Below are positions 39,372-48,374 of a stretch of 64,000 bases of DNA, piece by piece (position 1 is the stretch's first letter; each line of letters opens with the position of its first letter). Under the pieces are notes generated by a model. The model was not told the origin of the DNA. It did not search any database and was given only the letters and a program-made list of their open reading frames with translations. This stretch comes from Pseudomonadota bacterium (lineage in GTDB: Bacteria > Myxococcota_A > UBA796 > SXON01), in NCBI GenBank assembly GCA_030684355.1, contig JAUXTN010000248.1:1-64000 (forward strand). Direction: 5' to 3'. Position numbers and translations under genes: made by a program.

Positions 39372-42300
39372 CTATAGTTGTCCGACCAGCACTTCACGAG
39401 GGCGCGCGCCGTCCGCGGGCCCCACGACGCCCTCTCGTTCCATGGTCTCCACGATGTTCGCGGCGCGGTTGTAGCCGATGCCGAGATGCCGCTGGAGCAT
39501 GGAGGTCGAGATCTTGCCCTTCTGGATCGCCATCTCGACGGCTTCGTCGTATTTTTCGTCGTATTCGGCAGGGGGTTGGTCGCCGTCTTCCCCCTCTTCA
39601 GTCGAAGAGATCCGGAGGTCGTACTTGGGCGCGCCCTGGGCGCGGAGGAAGTCCCCGACCCGGTGGACCTCGTCCTCGGAGAGGAACGGCGCGTGGATGC
39701 GCACGAGGTCGGACGTACCCGGCCGCAAGAACAGCAGGTCGCCCTTGCCGAGAAGCGTCTCGGCGCCGTTCTGATCGAGGATGACACGACTATCGAGCCC
39801 ACTCCGCACCTGATACGCCAAGCTCGCTGGCATATTCGCCTTGATGAGTCCGGTGATGACGTCCCGGCGCGGCGTCTGGGTCGCCACGATGAGGTGGATG
39901 CCGGCGGCGCGCGCCTTCGCCACGATGCGAGCGATGCTGGCCTCGACGTCGCTCGACGCGACCATCATGAGGTCCGCGAGCTCGTCGATGACGATGACGA
40001 TGAACGGGAACTTCTTCGGGATCGGGAGGAGCTCGCCGTCCGGCCAGTCCTTCGGGGCGTAGGAGCGGGCCTTCTCGGGCGTCCAGTCTTGGAGCTCCTT
40101 CTCAACCTTCTGGTTGTAGGTGTCGATGTGCCGGGTCTGCCAGCGCGCCATGATCTTGTAGCGCTCGTCCATCTCGGTGCACGCCCACTTGAGCACCGCG
40201 GAGGCGAACTTCGGCTCGGTCACGACGGGGTGCAGGAGGTGCGGGATGTCCTCGTAGAGGGCGAACTCCAGCATCTTGGGATCGATGAGGATCATGCGGA
40301 GCTCTTCGGGCGTCCGCATGAAGAGCATGCTGACGAGCATCGCGTTGACGCCCACGCTCTTGCCCGAGCCCGTGGTGCCGCCGACGAGGAGGTGCGGCAT
40401 CTTGGCGAGGTCCGTGATGAACGGGCGCCCCTCGGTGTCCTTCCCGAGGATCATCGGGAGCGTGCGCTCGCCGTTCTTGAAGTCGGGGGACCCGAACACG
40501 TCGCGCGCCCACACCGTCTGGCGGCGCTCGTTCGGGATCTCGATGCCGACGCAGCCGCGGCCCGGCAGAGGGGCGACGATGCGCACGGAGATCGCCTTCA
40601 GCGCCATCTTCAGGTTGTCGGACAGGTTCGCGATGCGGGAGAGCTTCACGCCAGCGGCGGGCTCGTACTCGAACATCGTGATGACCGGACCGGGCCGGAT
40701 GGAGGTGACCCGCCCGTCCACGCCGAACTCGCCGAGCGTATCGGTGAGGCGCCGCGCCATCGCGTGGAGCACGCTCTCGTCCGTGCCGCCGACGACCGGG
40801 GGGTGATCGTCGAGCAAGGAGAGCGGCGGCAGCTGAAACGGCGTGGCCGCCGTCCGCACCGCGCGGCCATCGTCACCGGCGCCTCCGCTCCGCAGGTTGC
40901 CGGGGACCACGGAGACGCCGTCTCCGGAGGGGCGGCGGCGTCCCGTCGGGGCCACGCGCGCCGGTCCGGAGGCCGGCACGATGCGCTCGGGGGCCGGGCG
41001 GACGGCCAACGGCGCGGGGAGCGGCGTCACGGCCAGGGGCTCGACCTCGTCTTCTTCGAGCTCGTCGTCAAAGGCCGGGTCCTCGTTCACCGACGGCGGA
41101 TCCGCCCATTCGACCTGCGAAGGCGTCGCCCGCACGGGCACGGGGGACGGCTCCGGCTCCAGCATCCGGACGATGGGCGCGGGCGGGGCCGGATCGGCGG
41201 CCGGCGGGGACGGCAGGACGGGCGGACGGGCGGGGGGGGGCTCCCGGAGCACGGCAGGCGGCTCGCGCAGCACCGGGGCGCGGGTCCCCTCCCCTCCCCC
41301 GTCGCTGTCGCGCTCGCGGGGCGCCACGACCTGCGGCTCGGCCCACTGGATGGTCGCCGCGCGCTGCGGCGCCGGCTCCACGTTGACCGACGAGGGGGTC
41401 TCCGCCGAGGTTCCTTCGGGCCGCGATCCGGCTCGCGTGACCGGCGCCGGCGTTCCACCGCGCAGATGGGCTGGCAAGGCGGGCATCGCTCCGGGGTCGC
41501 CTCGGCGGCCGACGCTCGTGGGCTCCCACTCGACCTCGACCAGCGTCCGACCACCCACCTTGGTGGGCGCGTCGCGGTCCGGATCCCCGGTCGTCACGGC
41601 CACCGGCGGCGCGGGCGGCGCCTTTCGGGCCGACCACACGCTCGGGAGCTCGGGCACCGGCTCCGCGGGGAGCAATGCGGCGGGGCGCACCTCGGGGGCA
41701 CGCCGCTCGGCGGGCTCCGGGGCGCGGCGCGCGAGGGCAGCGGGGGCCACGGAGACAGCCTCCTCGGGGGGCATCCGCGCGTCGCGGACCGCCAGCTGCC
41801 GCGCGGGCCCGACAACCTCGTCCTCGAGCTCTTGGTCATCGACGCCGTCGTCCTCGTCGGCCTCCTCGCCACGAATTCCGCGAAGCGCGTCGAGCCCCGC
41901 GCCGCCGACCCGGAGGGACGCCCGGACGGCCCCGGCCCCGAGCGCACCCACGCCACGGACGGCCGCCGGGGCTCCCTGCTGGACCCGGCTGACGGCCCGC
42001 TCTGCGAGCGGCTGCCAATTGATGCGGAACAGGACCGTGGCCGCGGCGAGCAGCCCGGTCCCCACCGAGAGCGCAGCACCGATTCGACCGAGCTGTGCGG
42101 CGATGGCATCCGCGAGGAGCAGCCCGACGACACCGCCGGCGGGAAAGGGTGCGCCCGTGCCGACGAAGCCCGACAGGCCGAGCTCGAGTGCGGCCGCGAG
42201 CAGCACGAAGCCCATCGCCGCGACCAAGGCACTGAACCAACCGCCCACGGGGCGACCCGCGAGCCGCAACGCCAGCCCCACGCCGACCAGAAGGACCGTC

Positions 42301-42677
42301 CAGGCCGCGAACCCCACCGCCTGGTAGAGCAGGTCCGCGACGTAGGCGCCCGCGGGTCCCACGAGGTTCAGCGTCTGGCTCGTACCGGCGACGGAGAGCG
42401 AGACGTCGTGCCGATCGTAGCTGGCGAGGGCCACGATGGTGAAGGCACAGCCGGCGAGGCCCGCGATCAGTAGGACCTGCCCGGCAACGCCGGCTGACAA
42501 CGCGGCCGGCAGGAGGCTGCTCGTCGTGGTCGGCTTCTTTCGCCGCGCGGTCCCGTTCGCCTTCGGCCTGGGCGCCGGAAGGTTCGCAGCCGCCTTCGCG
42601 GGGGCCTCGGTCGGCCCGCGTTCGTTGCCGGAAGGGGGGGGATTGCGAACGCGTGCCATGGAGCCTCGTCGCCCCAT
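39372..42677 (-). CDS. ftsK: DNA translocase FtsK
   Basis: 1101 residues from ATG 42677 (AGAGGAAGGGGG upstream; a second ATG at 42659 is possible). Four N-terminal membrane helices, a long Pro/Ala/Arg-rich linker (about residues 240-560), then the motor: Walker A GGTTGSGKSVGVNAM, Walker B IVIVIDELADLMM. A C-terminal winged-helix gamma domain (ISTSMLQRHLGIGYNRAANI) should read KOPS-like sequences. It pumps chromosome termini through the septum and activates dif recombination. Full-length and typical. Confidence 0.95.
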   Translation of the reverse strand: MGRRGSMARVRNPPPSGNERGPTEAPAKAAANLPAPRPKANGTARRKKPTTTSSLLPAALSAGVAGQVLLIAGLAGCAFTIVALASYDRHDVSLSVAGTSQTLNLVGPAGAYVADLLYQAVGFAAWTVLLVGVGLALRLAGRPVGGWFSALVAAMGFVLLAAALELGLSGFVGTGAPFPAGGVVGLLLADAIAAQLGRIGAALSVGTGLLAAATVLFRINWQPLAERAVSRVQQGAPAAVRGVGALGAGAVRASLRVGGAGLDALRGIRGEEADEDDGVDDQELEDEVVGPARQLAVRDARMPPEEAVSVAPAALARRAPEPAERRAPEVRPAALLPAEPVPELPSVWSARKAPPAPPVAVTTGDPDRDAPTKVGGRTLVEVEWEPTSVGRRGDPGAMPALPAHLRGGTPAPVTRAGSRPEGTSAETPSSVNVEPAPQRAATIQWAEPQVVAPRERDSDGGGEGTRAPVLREPPAVLREPPPARPPVLPSPPAADPAPPAPIVRMLEPEPSPVPVRATPSQVEWADPPSVNEDPAFDDELEEDEVEPLAVTPLPAPLAVRPAPERIVPASGPARVAPTGRRRPSGDGVSVVPGNLRSGGAGDDGRAVRTAATPFQLPPLSLLDDHPPVVGGTDESVLHAMARRLTDTLGEFGVDGRVTSIRPGPVITMFEYEPAAGVKLSRIANLSDNLKMALKAISVRIVAPLPGRGCVGIEIPNERRQTVWARDVFGSPDFKNGERTLPMILGKDTEGRPFITDLAKMPHLLVGGTTGSGKSVGVNAMLVSMLFMRTPEELRMILIDPKMLEFALYEDIPHLLHPVVTEPKFASAVLKWACTEMDERYKIMARWQTRHIDTYNQKVEKELQDWTPEKARSYAPKDWPDGELLPIPKKFPFIVIVIDELADLMMVASSDVEASIARIVAKARAAGIHLIVATQTPRRDVITGLIKANMPASLAYQVRSGLDSRVILDQNGAETLLGKGDLLFLRPGTSDLVRIHAPFLSEDEVHRVGDFLRAQGAPKYDLRISSTEEGEDGDQPPAEYDEKYDEAVEMAIQKGKISTSMLQRHLGIGYNRAANIVETMEREGVVGPADGARPREVLVGQL

Positions 42678-42742
42678 GGTACCCCCTTCCTCTTGACACG
42701 TCACCCCGGACCCTGATGGTCGACTTCGGGGGTGCTCGCAGC

Positions 42743-43537
42743 CTAGAAGGCGGATTCGGGGATGTACACGCGGTCGCTCGGGCGCAGCACGATGTCGGCT
42801 TCCTCGCCGTTCTGGATGCGCTTCAAGTTGACCGGGATGCGATCGGTCCCGCGCATGATGTACGCGGCCGTCTTCCGGGCCGTGCCGAGCGTGCTGCCCG
42901 CCTGCGTGATGGCCTGCGTCACGGTCATGCCGTCTCGGTAGGAGATGGCGCCGGGCTTCTGCACCTGACCGTCCACGAACACGGACTCGACGGGTGGGAC
43001 ATACAAGCGATCGCCCGCGCGGAGCTCCTGATCGGCCGTTGGATCCCCGGCGTTGATCCGCTCGAGATCGACGGGGATGGTCTCCCGTACACCCGCCACG
43101 TCCCGGATGATCGATGCGCGGGTCGCGCTGGCGTCCGCGAGGCCGCCGGACCGCACCAGGAGGTCGCTGACGGTCGTCCGTTCCTTCTCGAAGGCGTACG
43201 AGCCGGGCTTCATGACGCCGCCCGTCACGTCGACCGTGCGGCTGGAGTAGGTCTCCACCTTGAGCACGACCTGCGGCCGCGCGAGCACGTTCTTCGCGAG
43301 GTGGGCGGTGATCGCGCGGGTCGCCTCGTCCACCGTGAGCCCGGCGACGGGCACCCGGCCGCCGTAGGGAATCTCGATGGCGCCGTCCGCCTGGACGCGG
43401 AAGACACCGCTCATGTCGGTTTCGCCCACGACATCGAGCCGGATTTCGTCACCCGACCCGATGGGATAGCGCAGCACGTCCGGTGACCCGCTTTCTGCCG
43501 CGTGCGCCGCGAAGGCCATCAACAAGCAGAACCACAT
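42743..43537 (-). CDS. Polysaccharide export (SLBB/OPX) protein
   Basis: 264 residues from ATG 43537. Signal peptide (MWFCLLMAFAAHAAESG) followed by the Poly_export domain (YPIGSGDEIRLDVVGETDMS, YGGRVPVAGLTVDEATRAI) and two SLBB-type beta-grasp repeats (VDVTGGVMKPGSYAFEKERT; VFVDGQVQKPGAISYRDGMT). It lacks the C-terminal amphipathic helix that lets Wza span the outer membrane, so it resembles short periplasmic OPX proteins that work with a separate beta-barrel. The gene just upstream encodes such a barrel, 87 bases away. Part of, or adjacent to, the Glt/Nfs-like cluster. Confidence 0.85.
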   Translation of the reverse strand: MWFCLLMAFAAHAAESGSPDVLRYPIGSGDEIRLDVVGETDMSGVFRVQADGAIEIPYGGRVPVAGLTVDEATRAITAHLAKNVLARPQVVLKVETYSSRTVDVTGGVMKPGSYAFEKERTTVSDLLVRSGGLADASATRASIIRDVAGVRETIPVDLERINAGDPTADQELRAGDRLYVPPVESVFVDGQVQKPGAISYRDGMTVTQAITQAGSTLGTARKTAAYIMRGTDRIPVNLKRIQNGEEADIVLRPSDRVYIPESAF

Positions 43538-43624
43538 CGACGACTCCGGACACCTTCCCCACGATAGCACCCTCGTCCGACGGCGCCCCCTCGATTGTGG
43601 GATCCGTTGCGAGGTTCCACGCCG

Positions 43625-45016
43625 CTAGTACGTGAAGGTCAAGCCGGCGAGGGCCCAGAAGTCATCGTACTGGGTGGCGTAGAACTTGCCTTCTTCGCAG
43701 AGACTGTCGAGGCACGCACGCTCGTTCCAGCCGACCGAGAGGCCGGCGGAGAGCGCATCGTTGAAGTTCCAGGCGCCGCCGAGCTTCACGCCGACGTTCT
43801 GGTCGTCGCGGGCGATCTCGCCGTGGAAGGCGTCGATGCGGTAGGTGATCTCGCCGGTCAGCCCCAGGCGGGTGATGACGAGGCCCTCGTAGCGCAGGAA
43901 CAGGTAATTATAGGCCACGTAGTTCGTGAAGAACGCGTCCTGGAAGTCCTTGCGGTACCCCAGCGTGACCTTGTGGTTGCGGATCGGCGCGTACGCGACC
44001 TGCGCGTTCACGAGGAGGCCTTCGCTGAACGACGTGAGGTCGCGTGCGAAGTTCTCTTCCCCGATGATCTCGATCTCCTGGCTGCTCCCGGGGAGCTGGC
44101 CCGCGGCGTCGAGAACGGTGTCCTCGTCGTAGTACATCTGGCCGTACCCGGCCTCCACGCCAGCCGCGAGCTTGGACGTGAACTGACCGCGAACGCCCCA
44201 CATCGTGCGCCACGCGAGGGCGTTCGGCTTGCCGAGGTACTGCCCGTAGTCCACACCGTCGGCCTCGGGGCCGATCGCGTACACCAGGTTGTTGTCCCAG
44301 CTCGTCCAATTGAGGGAGAAGTTTCCGGTCAGGGAGGTCTTCGGGAGGAAGCGCCACCGGGCATTCACAACCGGGCCGTAGTTGGCGCGGTTGTTGATGT
44401 TCGACTTCCCAGCCACGTCCTCGATGAGCGCCGCCGGCAAGGTGTACCGGTCGATGCCGATGTTCCCGAGGAGGTCGATCTCGAGTGCCGACCCGGGGCG
44501 AAGCGTGATGCCGCCGTTCGCGTCGTTGGAGAGGTGCACCATGTTGGCGCTGCCGTCCGCAGTCGGCAGCTCGCCCGGCTGGTTCTGGATCTCGAACCGG
44601 TCATCCAACCGCAGGCCCACCACGCTCTTGGGGAGCGCCATGACGCCAAATGTCAGGTTGAAGTCCGTGAAGCGGTCGGCGTTCTGGAGATTGATGTCAT
44701 CCTGGGGCTGGAAGTCGAAGAACTTCTTGATGCCCCAACCCGCGCCGAAGTCGAGCGTCAGCTTCTCGCCCTCGAAGGCGAGCTCGACCTCGGGCTTCAC
44801 AACCCAAGCGAGGGCGCCGAACACATCCTGCTCGCGGCCATCCGCCAGGTAGATGTTGGAGTGGTACTCCAGGCCTGACATGATCGACGGCGTCAGGACC
44901 GCGGATTCACCTACTCGGATGTGGTCACCCGGGGCGGCTACGGCCGACGGAATCCCGCCGACCATCGCCAATGCCACGCAGGCTCCGCCCCATCCTCGAG
45001 TTGTCCAACGCAGCAT
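43625..45016 (-). CDS. Outer-membrane beta-barrel protein
   Basis: 463 residues. Signal peptide (GGACVALAMVGGIPSAVAAP), then alternating amphipathic strands with aromatic girdles: LEYHSNIYLADGREQDVFGA, LTLDFGAGWGIKKFFDFQ, LTGNFSLNWTSWDNNLVY, YNYLFLRYEGLVITRLGLTG. It ends DDFWALAGLTFTY, the aromatic C-terminal signal of barrel insertion. By position it could be the GltH/NfsH-type barrel of the Glt/Nfs machine, or the barrel partner of the OPX protein encoded next (like EpsX/WzaX-type barrels in Myxococcus). The sequence alone does not decide between the two. Confidence 0.8.
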   Translation of the reverse strand: MLRWTTRGWGGACVALAMVGGIPSAVAAPGDHIRVGESAVLTPSIMSGLEYHSNIYLADGREQDVFGALAWVVKPEVELAFEGEKLTLDFGAGWGIKKFFDFQPQDDINLQNADRFTDFNLTFGVMALPKSVVGLRLDDRFEIQNQPGELPTADGSANMVHLSNDANGGITLRPGSALEIDLLGNIGIDRYTLPAALIEDVAGKSNINNRANYGPVVNARWRFLPKTSLTGNFSLNWTSWDNNLVYAIGPEADGVDYGQYLGKPNALAWRTMWGVRGQFTSKLAAGVEAGYGQMYYDEDTVLDAAGQLPGSSQEIEIIGEENFARDLTSFSEGLLVNAQVAYAPIRNHKVTLGYRKDFQDAFFTNYVAYNYLFLRYEGLVITRLGLTGEITYRIDAFHGEIARDDQNVGVKLGGAWNFNDALSAGLSVGWNERACLDSLCEEGKFYATQYDDFWALAGLTFTY

Positions 45017-45120
45017 CCCTTCCCGCCTCTACACAGCTTGTTCATCGACTCAACGCCAACAACCCGGCCCAGCCCGTCAGAACATGCCCTGTCCCGACGC
45101 CCGCCGCAAGTACCAGGGGC

Positions 45121-45660
45121 TTACTGCGGCGTGCCGCCGGACTCTCCGGGGGGGTCGAGGATGTCCGGAATGTCGACATCGGCATCGATCTCGTTGTCGT
45201 TGTTGTCGGTGACCGTCGAGGACGAATCCCCACGTTCAACCCCGGCATCCCCGGTGCACGCCTGCGCCTCGGCCAGGAACTCCCGGGCCTTGGTGAGCGC
45301 GACGGCGACCTTGCGGAACTCCTGATCCGCATGGACCGCGTCGTTCGCAGCCAGGGACTGCCGCATCGTCGTGTTCGATTGCTTCGACACCTCAAGCAGG
45401 GCCCGCATGGGGGTCAGCTTGCGCGTCAGGCACTCGATCTCCTCGACGTTCTTCTCCTTCTCGGCGTCCGCCAGGAGACCCTCGACCGTCTTCACGGCGC
45501 CGTCGATCTCGGCGAGCGCCCCGTCGGCGAACTGGGTCTTCTCTTTCGGCGAGGTCGTCGAGGACTGCTCGAGCTCACCCGAGATGGCCGGCGTCTGTGC
45601 GAAGGAGGGCGTCGCGAGGGCCACCCCCATCACACCGAACAAGAAGGAAAGGCGGCGCAT
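45121..45660 (-). CDS. Small secreted coiled-coil protein
   Basis: 179 residues from ATG 45660. Signal peptide (LSFLFGVMGVALATPSFAQT), then helical segments with two cysteines likely paired (EIECLTRKLTPMRALLEVS, LAEAQACTGDAG) and a disordered acidic tail (DNNDNEIDADVDIPD). No recognised domain. It sits between the AgmX/PglI protein and the barrel, 74 and 104 bases away, in the same direction, and probably is a periplasmic accessory of that complex. Confidence 0.65.
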   Translation of the reverse strand: MRRLSFLFGVMGVALATPSFAQTPAISGELEQSSTTSPKEKTQFADGALAEIDGAVKTVEGLLADAEKEKNVEEIECLTRKLTPMRALLEVSKQSNTTMRQSLAANDAVHADQEFRKVAVALTKAREFLAEAQACTGDAGVERGDSSSTVTDNNDNEIDADVDIPDILDPPGESGGTPQ

Positions 45661-45734
45661 GAGGTGCTCCTGGTCTGCGTAACGCATCGATCATACCCGC
45701 ATCCGGGCCCTACCGCCCGCAAAAACGGGGGTGG

Positions 45735-47078
45735 CTACTGCCCCGAGACGACCCACGGAAACTCTGCGACGCTCGCGGTGAGCGACTCGTCGAAGCGGAA
45801 CCCGCGCACGGCCCGGGTCACGCACTGGCCGAGAGCGTCGTCCCCCGTCGTGTTCTTGACCAGGTGCGACTCGGTCACCTTGCCGGCCATGATGGTCCAG
45901 CCGACCGAGACGCGGCCGTTCACGCCGGGGTTGGCCTTCAGGGAGGTCTCGAGGCACGTCTGGATCCGGCCCTGGTTCTTCTTGACGACGCTCGCGATGT
46001 TGCCGGCGTCACCCGATTCGACATCGGCGTCGGCCGAGCCCATGTCGACCTTGGCCTTCACGGTCACCTTCGCGGTACCCGTGCCGACGTTGGCGTTGCC
46101 GCCCGTCGCAACACCGACACCGACCGTCGCGTCGGCACGGCCGTTGGCACCACCCGACTTCACGCCCATGTTGCCCGCGTCCGCCTGCTCGACGCCGGAG
46201 ACGCCCGCGAGCGCCCGATCGAGGCCCGCCATGCTCGCGGCGTCATCCCCGAGGATGTCCGTGACAGCGTTGTCCCCGTTGGCATTGCCATTCGTGCCGA
46301 TCATCTGGAGGAGGAGCGACTTCTTCGCCACGCTTTCCTTGCTGGCCGGTTGTGGGTTGGCCGGCTTGGTCTCCGCCTTCTCGGTCTTCTCGGTGGACTT
46401 TTCTTCCTTTTTGTCGGGCTTCGGGCCCTCGGCGTCTTCAGCCGGGGCTTCCTCGATCACGACGATCTTGTCAATCTTTCGCTCGACGACGAGATCGAGG
46501 GCGTCCTTCAACGCATCGAGGTCCACGTGCTCGCGCGGAGGCGTCGTGTAGACCCACGCCATGAACGCGGCGGCGATGAGCGAGAACACCCCGAGGAGAC
46601 CGTGGAAGAGCGGATCGTCCTCGTCCAGCAGGCGCGGGCGGAAGTCGGCGGCGGACACCGCGCGCACGGGCTCCGGCGGCGCCGGGACGAACTGGAACAG
46701 GATGGTGGACGAGCCGATCGTCACCTTCCCGCGCACGTTCTCGTTGAGCTGGTAGTAGTAGAGATCCCCCTTCTTGACGGCCTCTCCGCGCTGCCGAATC
46801 TCGTCCAGCCCGCGAATTCCGTCCTTCCAGGAGATCTTCCCCTCGACCCAGTCCGGTACCACCAGGATGTAGCTGTCTCCCTTGGCGACGAAGAGCTCGA
46901 AGCGCGACGGGAGTTTTGTCCCGGTCAGCACGAAGCTGTTCCGCGGGTTGTCGCCGATCGTGACCGTCTCGCCGATCTTCAGGACCTTCTCCTGGACGAT
47001 CTTCTGGTCCTGGGCCATGCCGATGCGGAGGACCTTGGGGAGCGACTTCTGGGCGGTCTGGGGGGCCGTGGCGCTCAT
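45735..47078 (-). CDS. AgmX/PglI C-terminal (TonB-like) protein, GltG-like
   Basis: 447 residues from ATG 47078 with GAGG ten bases upstream. Residues 1-130 are cytosolic and FHA-like (LKIGETVTIGDNPRNSFVL, RFELFVAKGDSYILVV). One membrane helix follows (LLGVFSLIAAAFMAWVY), then a Lys/Glu/Pro linker and a C-terminal domain I recognise as the AgmX/PglI type: VVKKNQGRIQTCLETSLK, VNGRVSVGWTIMAGKVTE and LGQCVTRAVRGFRF, with two conserved Cys. In Myxococcus, GltG and GltJ with this layout link the inner-membrane motor to periplasmic and outer-membrane parts. It has its own upstream promoter. Confidence 0.75.
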   Translation of the reverse strand: MSATAPQTAQKSLPKVLRIGMAQDQKIVQEKVLKIGETVTIGDNPRNSFVLTGTKLPSRFELFVAKGDSYILVVPDWVEGKISWKDGIRGLDEIRQRGEAVKKGDLYYYQLNENVRGKVTIGSSTILFQFVPAPPEPVRAVSAADFRPRLLDEDDPLFHGLLGVFSLIAAAFMAWVYTTPPREHVDLDALKDALDLVVERKIDKIVVIEEAPAEDAEGPKPDKKEEKSTEKTEKAETKPANPQPASKESVAKKSLLLQMIGTNGNANGDNAVTDILGDDAASMAGLDRALAGVSGVEQADAGNMGVKSGGANGRADATVGVGVATGGNANVGTGTAKVTVKAKVDMGSADADVESGDAGNIASVVKKNQGRIQTCLETSLKANPGVNGRVSVGWTIMAGKVTESHLVKNTTGDDALGQCVTRAVRGFRFDESLTASVAEFPWVVSGQ

Positions 47079-47417
47079 TAGAGGGGCCTCTGGGTGGGGA
47101 GTACGGACAACGATGCGGAGGGGCGGTTCACGAGTTCTTGCATCGGGCCGCAAGGGACAGCGCCGAGAGGATTAGCCGGAGTCGCCGATCGCGACAAAGC
47201 GGAAGTGGCGGAACCCACCGAGCCCTGACGCGTAGAGTAGCGCCCCTGCGGCGAAGATGGAGCCGCACGTGCGCATCGGACACCGAGAGCAGGCTTCTCC
47301 GCCCCTTGTTCGGCTTGCGCACCCCTTACATTCGCCGCGTGTCCGGGCTCCTGCGGAGACCCGGCGGGCGCGTCGACGCTGGCCTGGCGCTCGTTTCCGT
47401 ACGAGACCACGGGCCCC
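47079..47417. other. 339-base gap holding a promoter
   Basis: No credible gene: a 110-codon minus frame here has no ribosome site and looks like chance in GC-rich DNA. The gap separates the six-gene TPR/TolQ block from the AgmX/PglI-barrel-OPX block. It contains the promoter at 47169-47197. Confidence 0.5.
47169..47197 (-). promoter_or_regulatory. Promoter of AgmX/PglI-barrel-OPX block
   Basis: Minus-strand TTGTCG (47197-47192), 17-base spacer, TAATCC (47174-47169). It resembles the TTGACG-17-TAATRG promoters of rpsO, rpsP and tRNA-Phe. The start would be near 47162 with a leader of about 84 nt before 47078. Confidence 0.45.
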
Positions 47418-48110
47418 CTACAGCGGGAACGGGAGGACGGGAGCCCCCCCGCCCTGCGAGCCAGGCCGCTGGCGGGTGGCGTTGAGGAGGTTCAGAAGCT
47501 TCACCGCGTACAGGTCGTTCTCCTCCAGGATCGCGTTCGCCCGGGCCGAGACGAGGCCGTGCGCCAGGAGGAGCGGAACCGAAACGAGGAGCCCGAAGAA
47601 CGTCGGGTACATCGCGACGGCGATCCCCGCCGCGAGCGTGATGGGCTTGATCTCGGCGGCGATCTGGATGGCGTTGACCGCGAGGATGAACCCATCCACG
47701 GTCCCCAGGAGGCCGAGCAGGATCGACACCCCGGCGAGCATCGGCAGGTACCCGATGCGTCGCCTCACGAGCGGCGTGACCTCGAGCTGCTCCTCCTCCA
47801 TCGCGTCCCGAACCTCGGCTTCGGGCCGGCCGGCACGGACCAGCCCCGCCTTCAGGACACGCGGGAGGGCGGCGGTGGGCTGCGAGTTGCAGAGGCGCAC
47901 GGCCTGCTCGGGGGTGCCATCGAGCACCGCCCGCTGCACCTGTGCCATGAACGCCGGGGCGTGGATGCCCGCCCGGAGGAAGACGTAGTGGAGGCGGTCC
48001 AGCGCGACCGTGCACCCCAGCACGGCGACGACGAGGATGGGCCACATGAAGAGCCCACCGTCCCGCATCGCGTCAGCAACGCCATTCACGCTCGCCTCCA
48101 GGCTCGACAC
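47418..48110 (-). CDS. TolQ/ExbB-like channel subunit of the TPR operon
   Basis: 230 residues. Helix 1 MRDGGLFMWPILVVAVLG, then YLPMLAGVSILLGLLGTVDGFI and ITLAAGIAVAMYPTFFGLLVSVPLLLA, the MotA/TolQ/ExbB pattern. It differs clearly from the ExbB at 36190-36867. No ExbD/TolR gene is adjacent, which is unusual; the ExbD proteins at 35.2-36.2 kb or elsewhere would have to serve. Follows the small secreted gene by 34 bases in a six-gene operon. Confidence 0.88.
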   Translation of the reverse strand: MSSLEASVNGVADAMRDGGLFMWPILVVAVLGCTVALDRLHYVFLRAGIHAPAFMAQVQRAVLDGTPEQAVRLCNSQPTAALPRVLKAGLVRAGRPEAEVRDAMEEEQLEVTPLVRRRIGYLPMLAGVSILLGLLGTVDGFILAVNAIQIAAEIKPITLAAGIAVAMYPTFFGLLVSVPLLLAHGLVSARANAILEENDLYAVKLLNLLNATRQRPGSQGGGAPVLPFPL

Positions 48111-48144
48111 CCGATGACGCGCGACACGAGGATTGGTTCCAGCG

Positions 48145-48372
48145 TCAGAACGGCTTCGACTCGACCGATTGCACGATCTTCGGGAGGAAGCTCTCCTTCA
48201 GCTCGAGTTCGTACTTCGGCGTCAGGTTCTGCTTGGTGATGAGGATCTGGATCTCGGGCTTCTGGATCTTGCCGACGAGGGTCTGATCCTCGAAGGTGAT
48301 CGCCCGTTCCGCGTGGGCCGCGGTCGGGGCGAGCACGAGCGCGAGGAGCAACAGACTGCGAAAGCGGTGCAT
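48145..48372 (-). CDS. Small secreted protein (GltF-position)
   Basis: 75 residues from ATG 48372, two bases after the TPR lipoprotein stop. Signal peptide (FRSLLLLALVLAPTAAHAER) and a short mature part (ITFEDQTLVGKIQKPEIQIL). A strand-rich tail carries ELELKESFLPKIVQ. No domain recognised. Its place between a GltE-like lipoprotein and later subunits matches that of GltF/NfsF in Myxococcus clusters; sequence similarity to those was not tested. Confidence 0.65.
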   Translation of the reverse strand: MHRFRSLLLLALVLAPTAAHAERAITFEDQTLVGKIQKPEIQILITKQNLTPKYELELKESFLPKIVQSVESKPF

Positions 48373-48374
48373 GA

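Noticed and set aside
47078..47410. 110-codon minus-strand frame in the gap before the AgmX/PglI gene
   Set aside because: No ribosome site, disordered composition, and it overlaps the proposed promoter.
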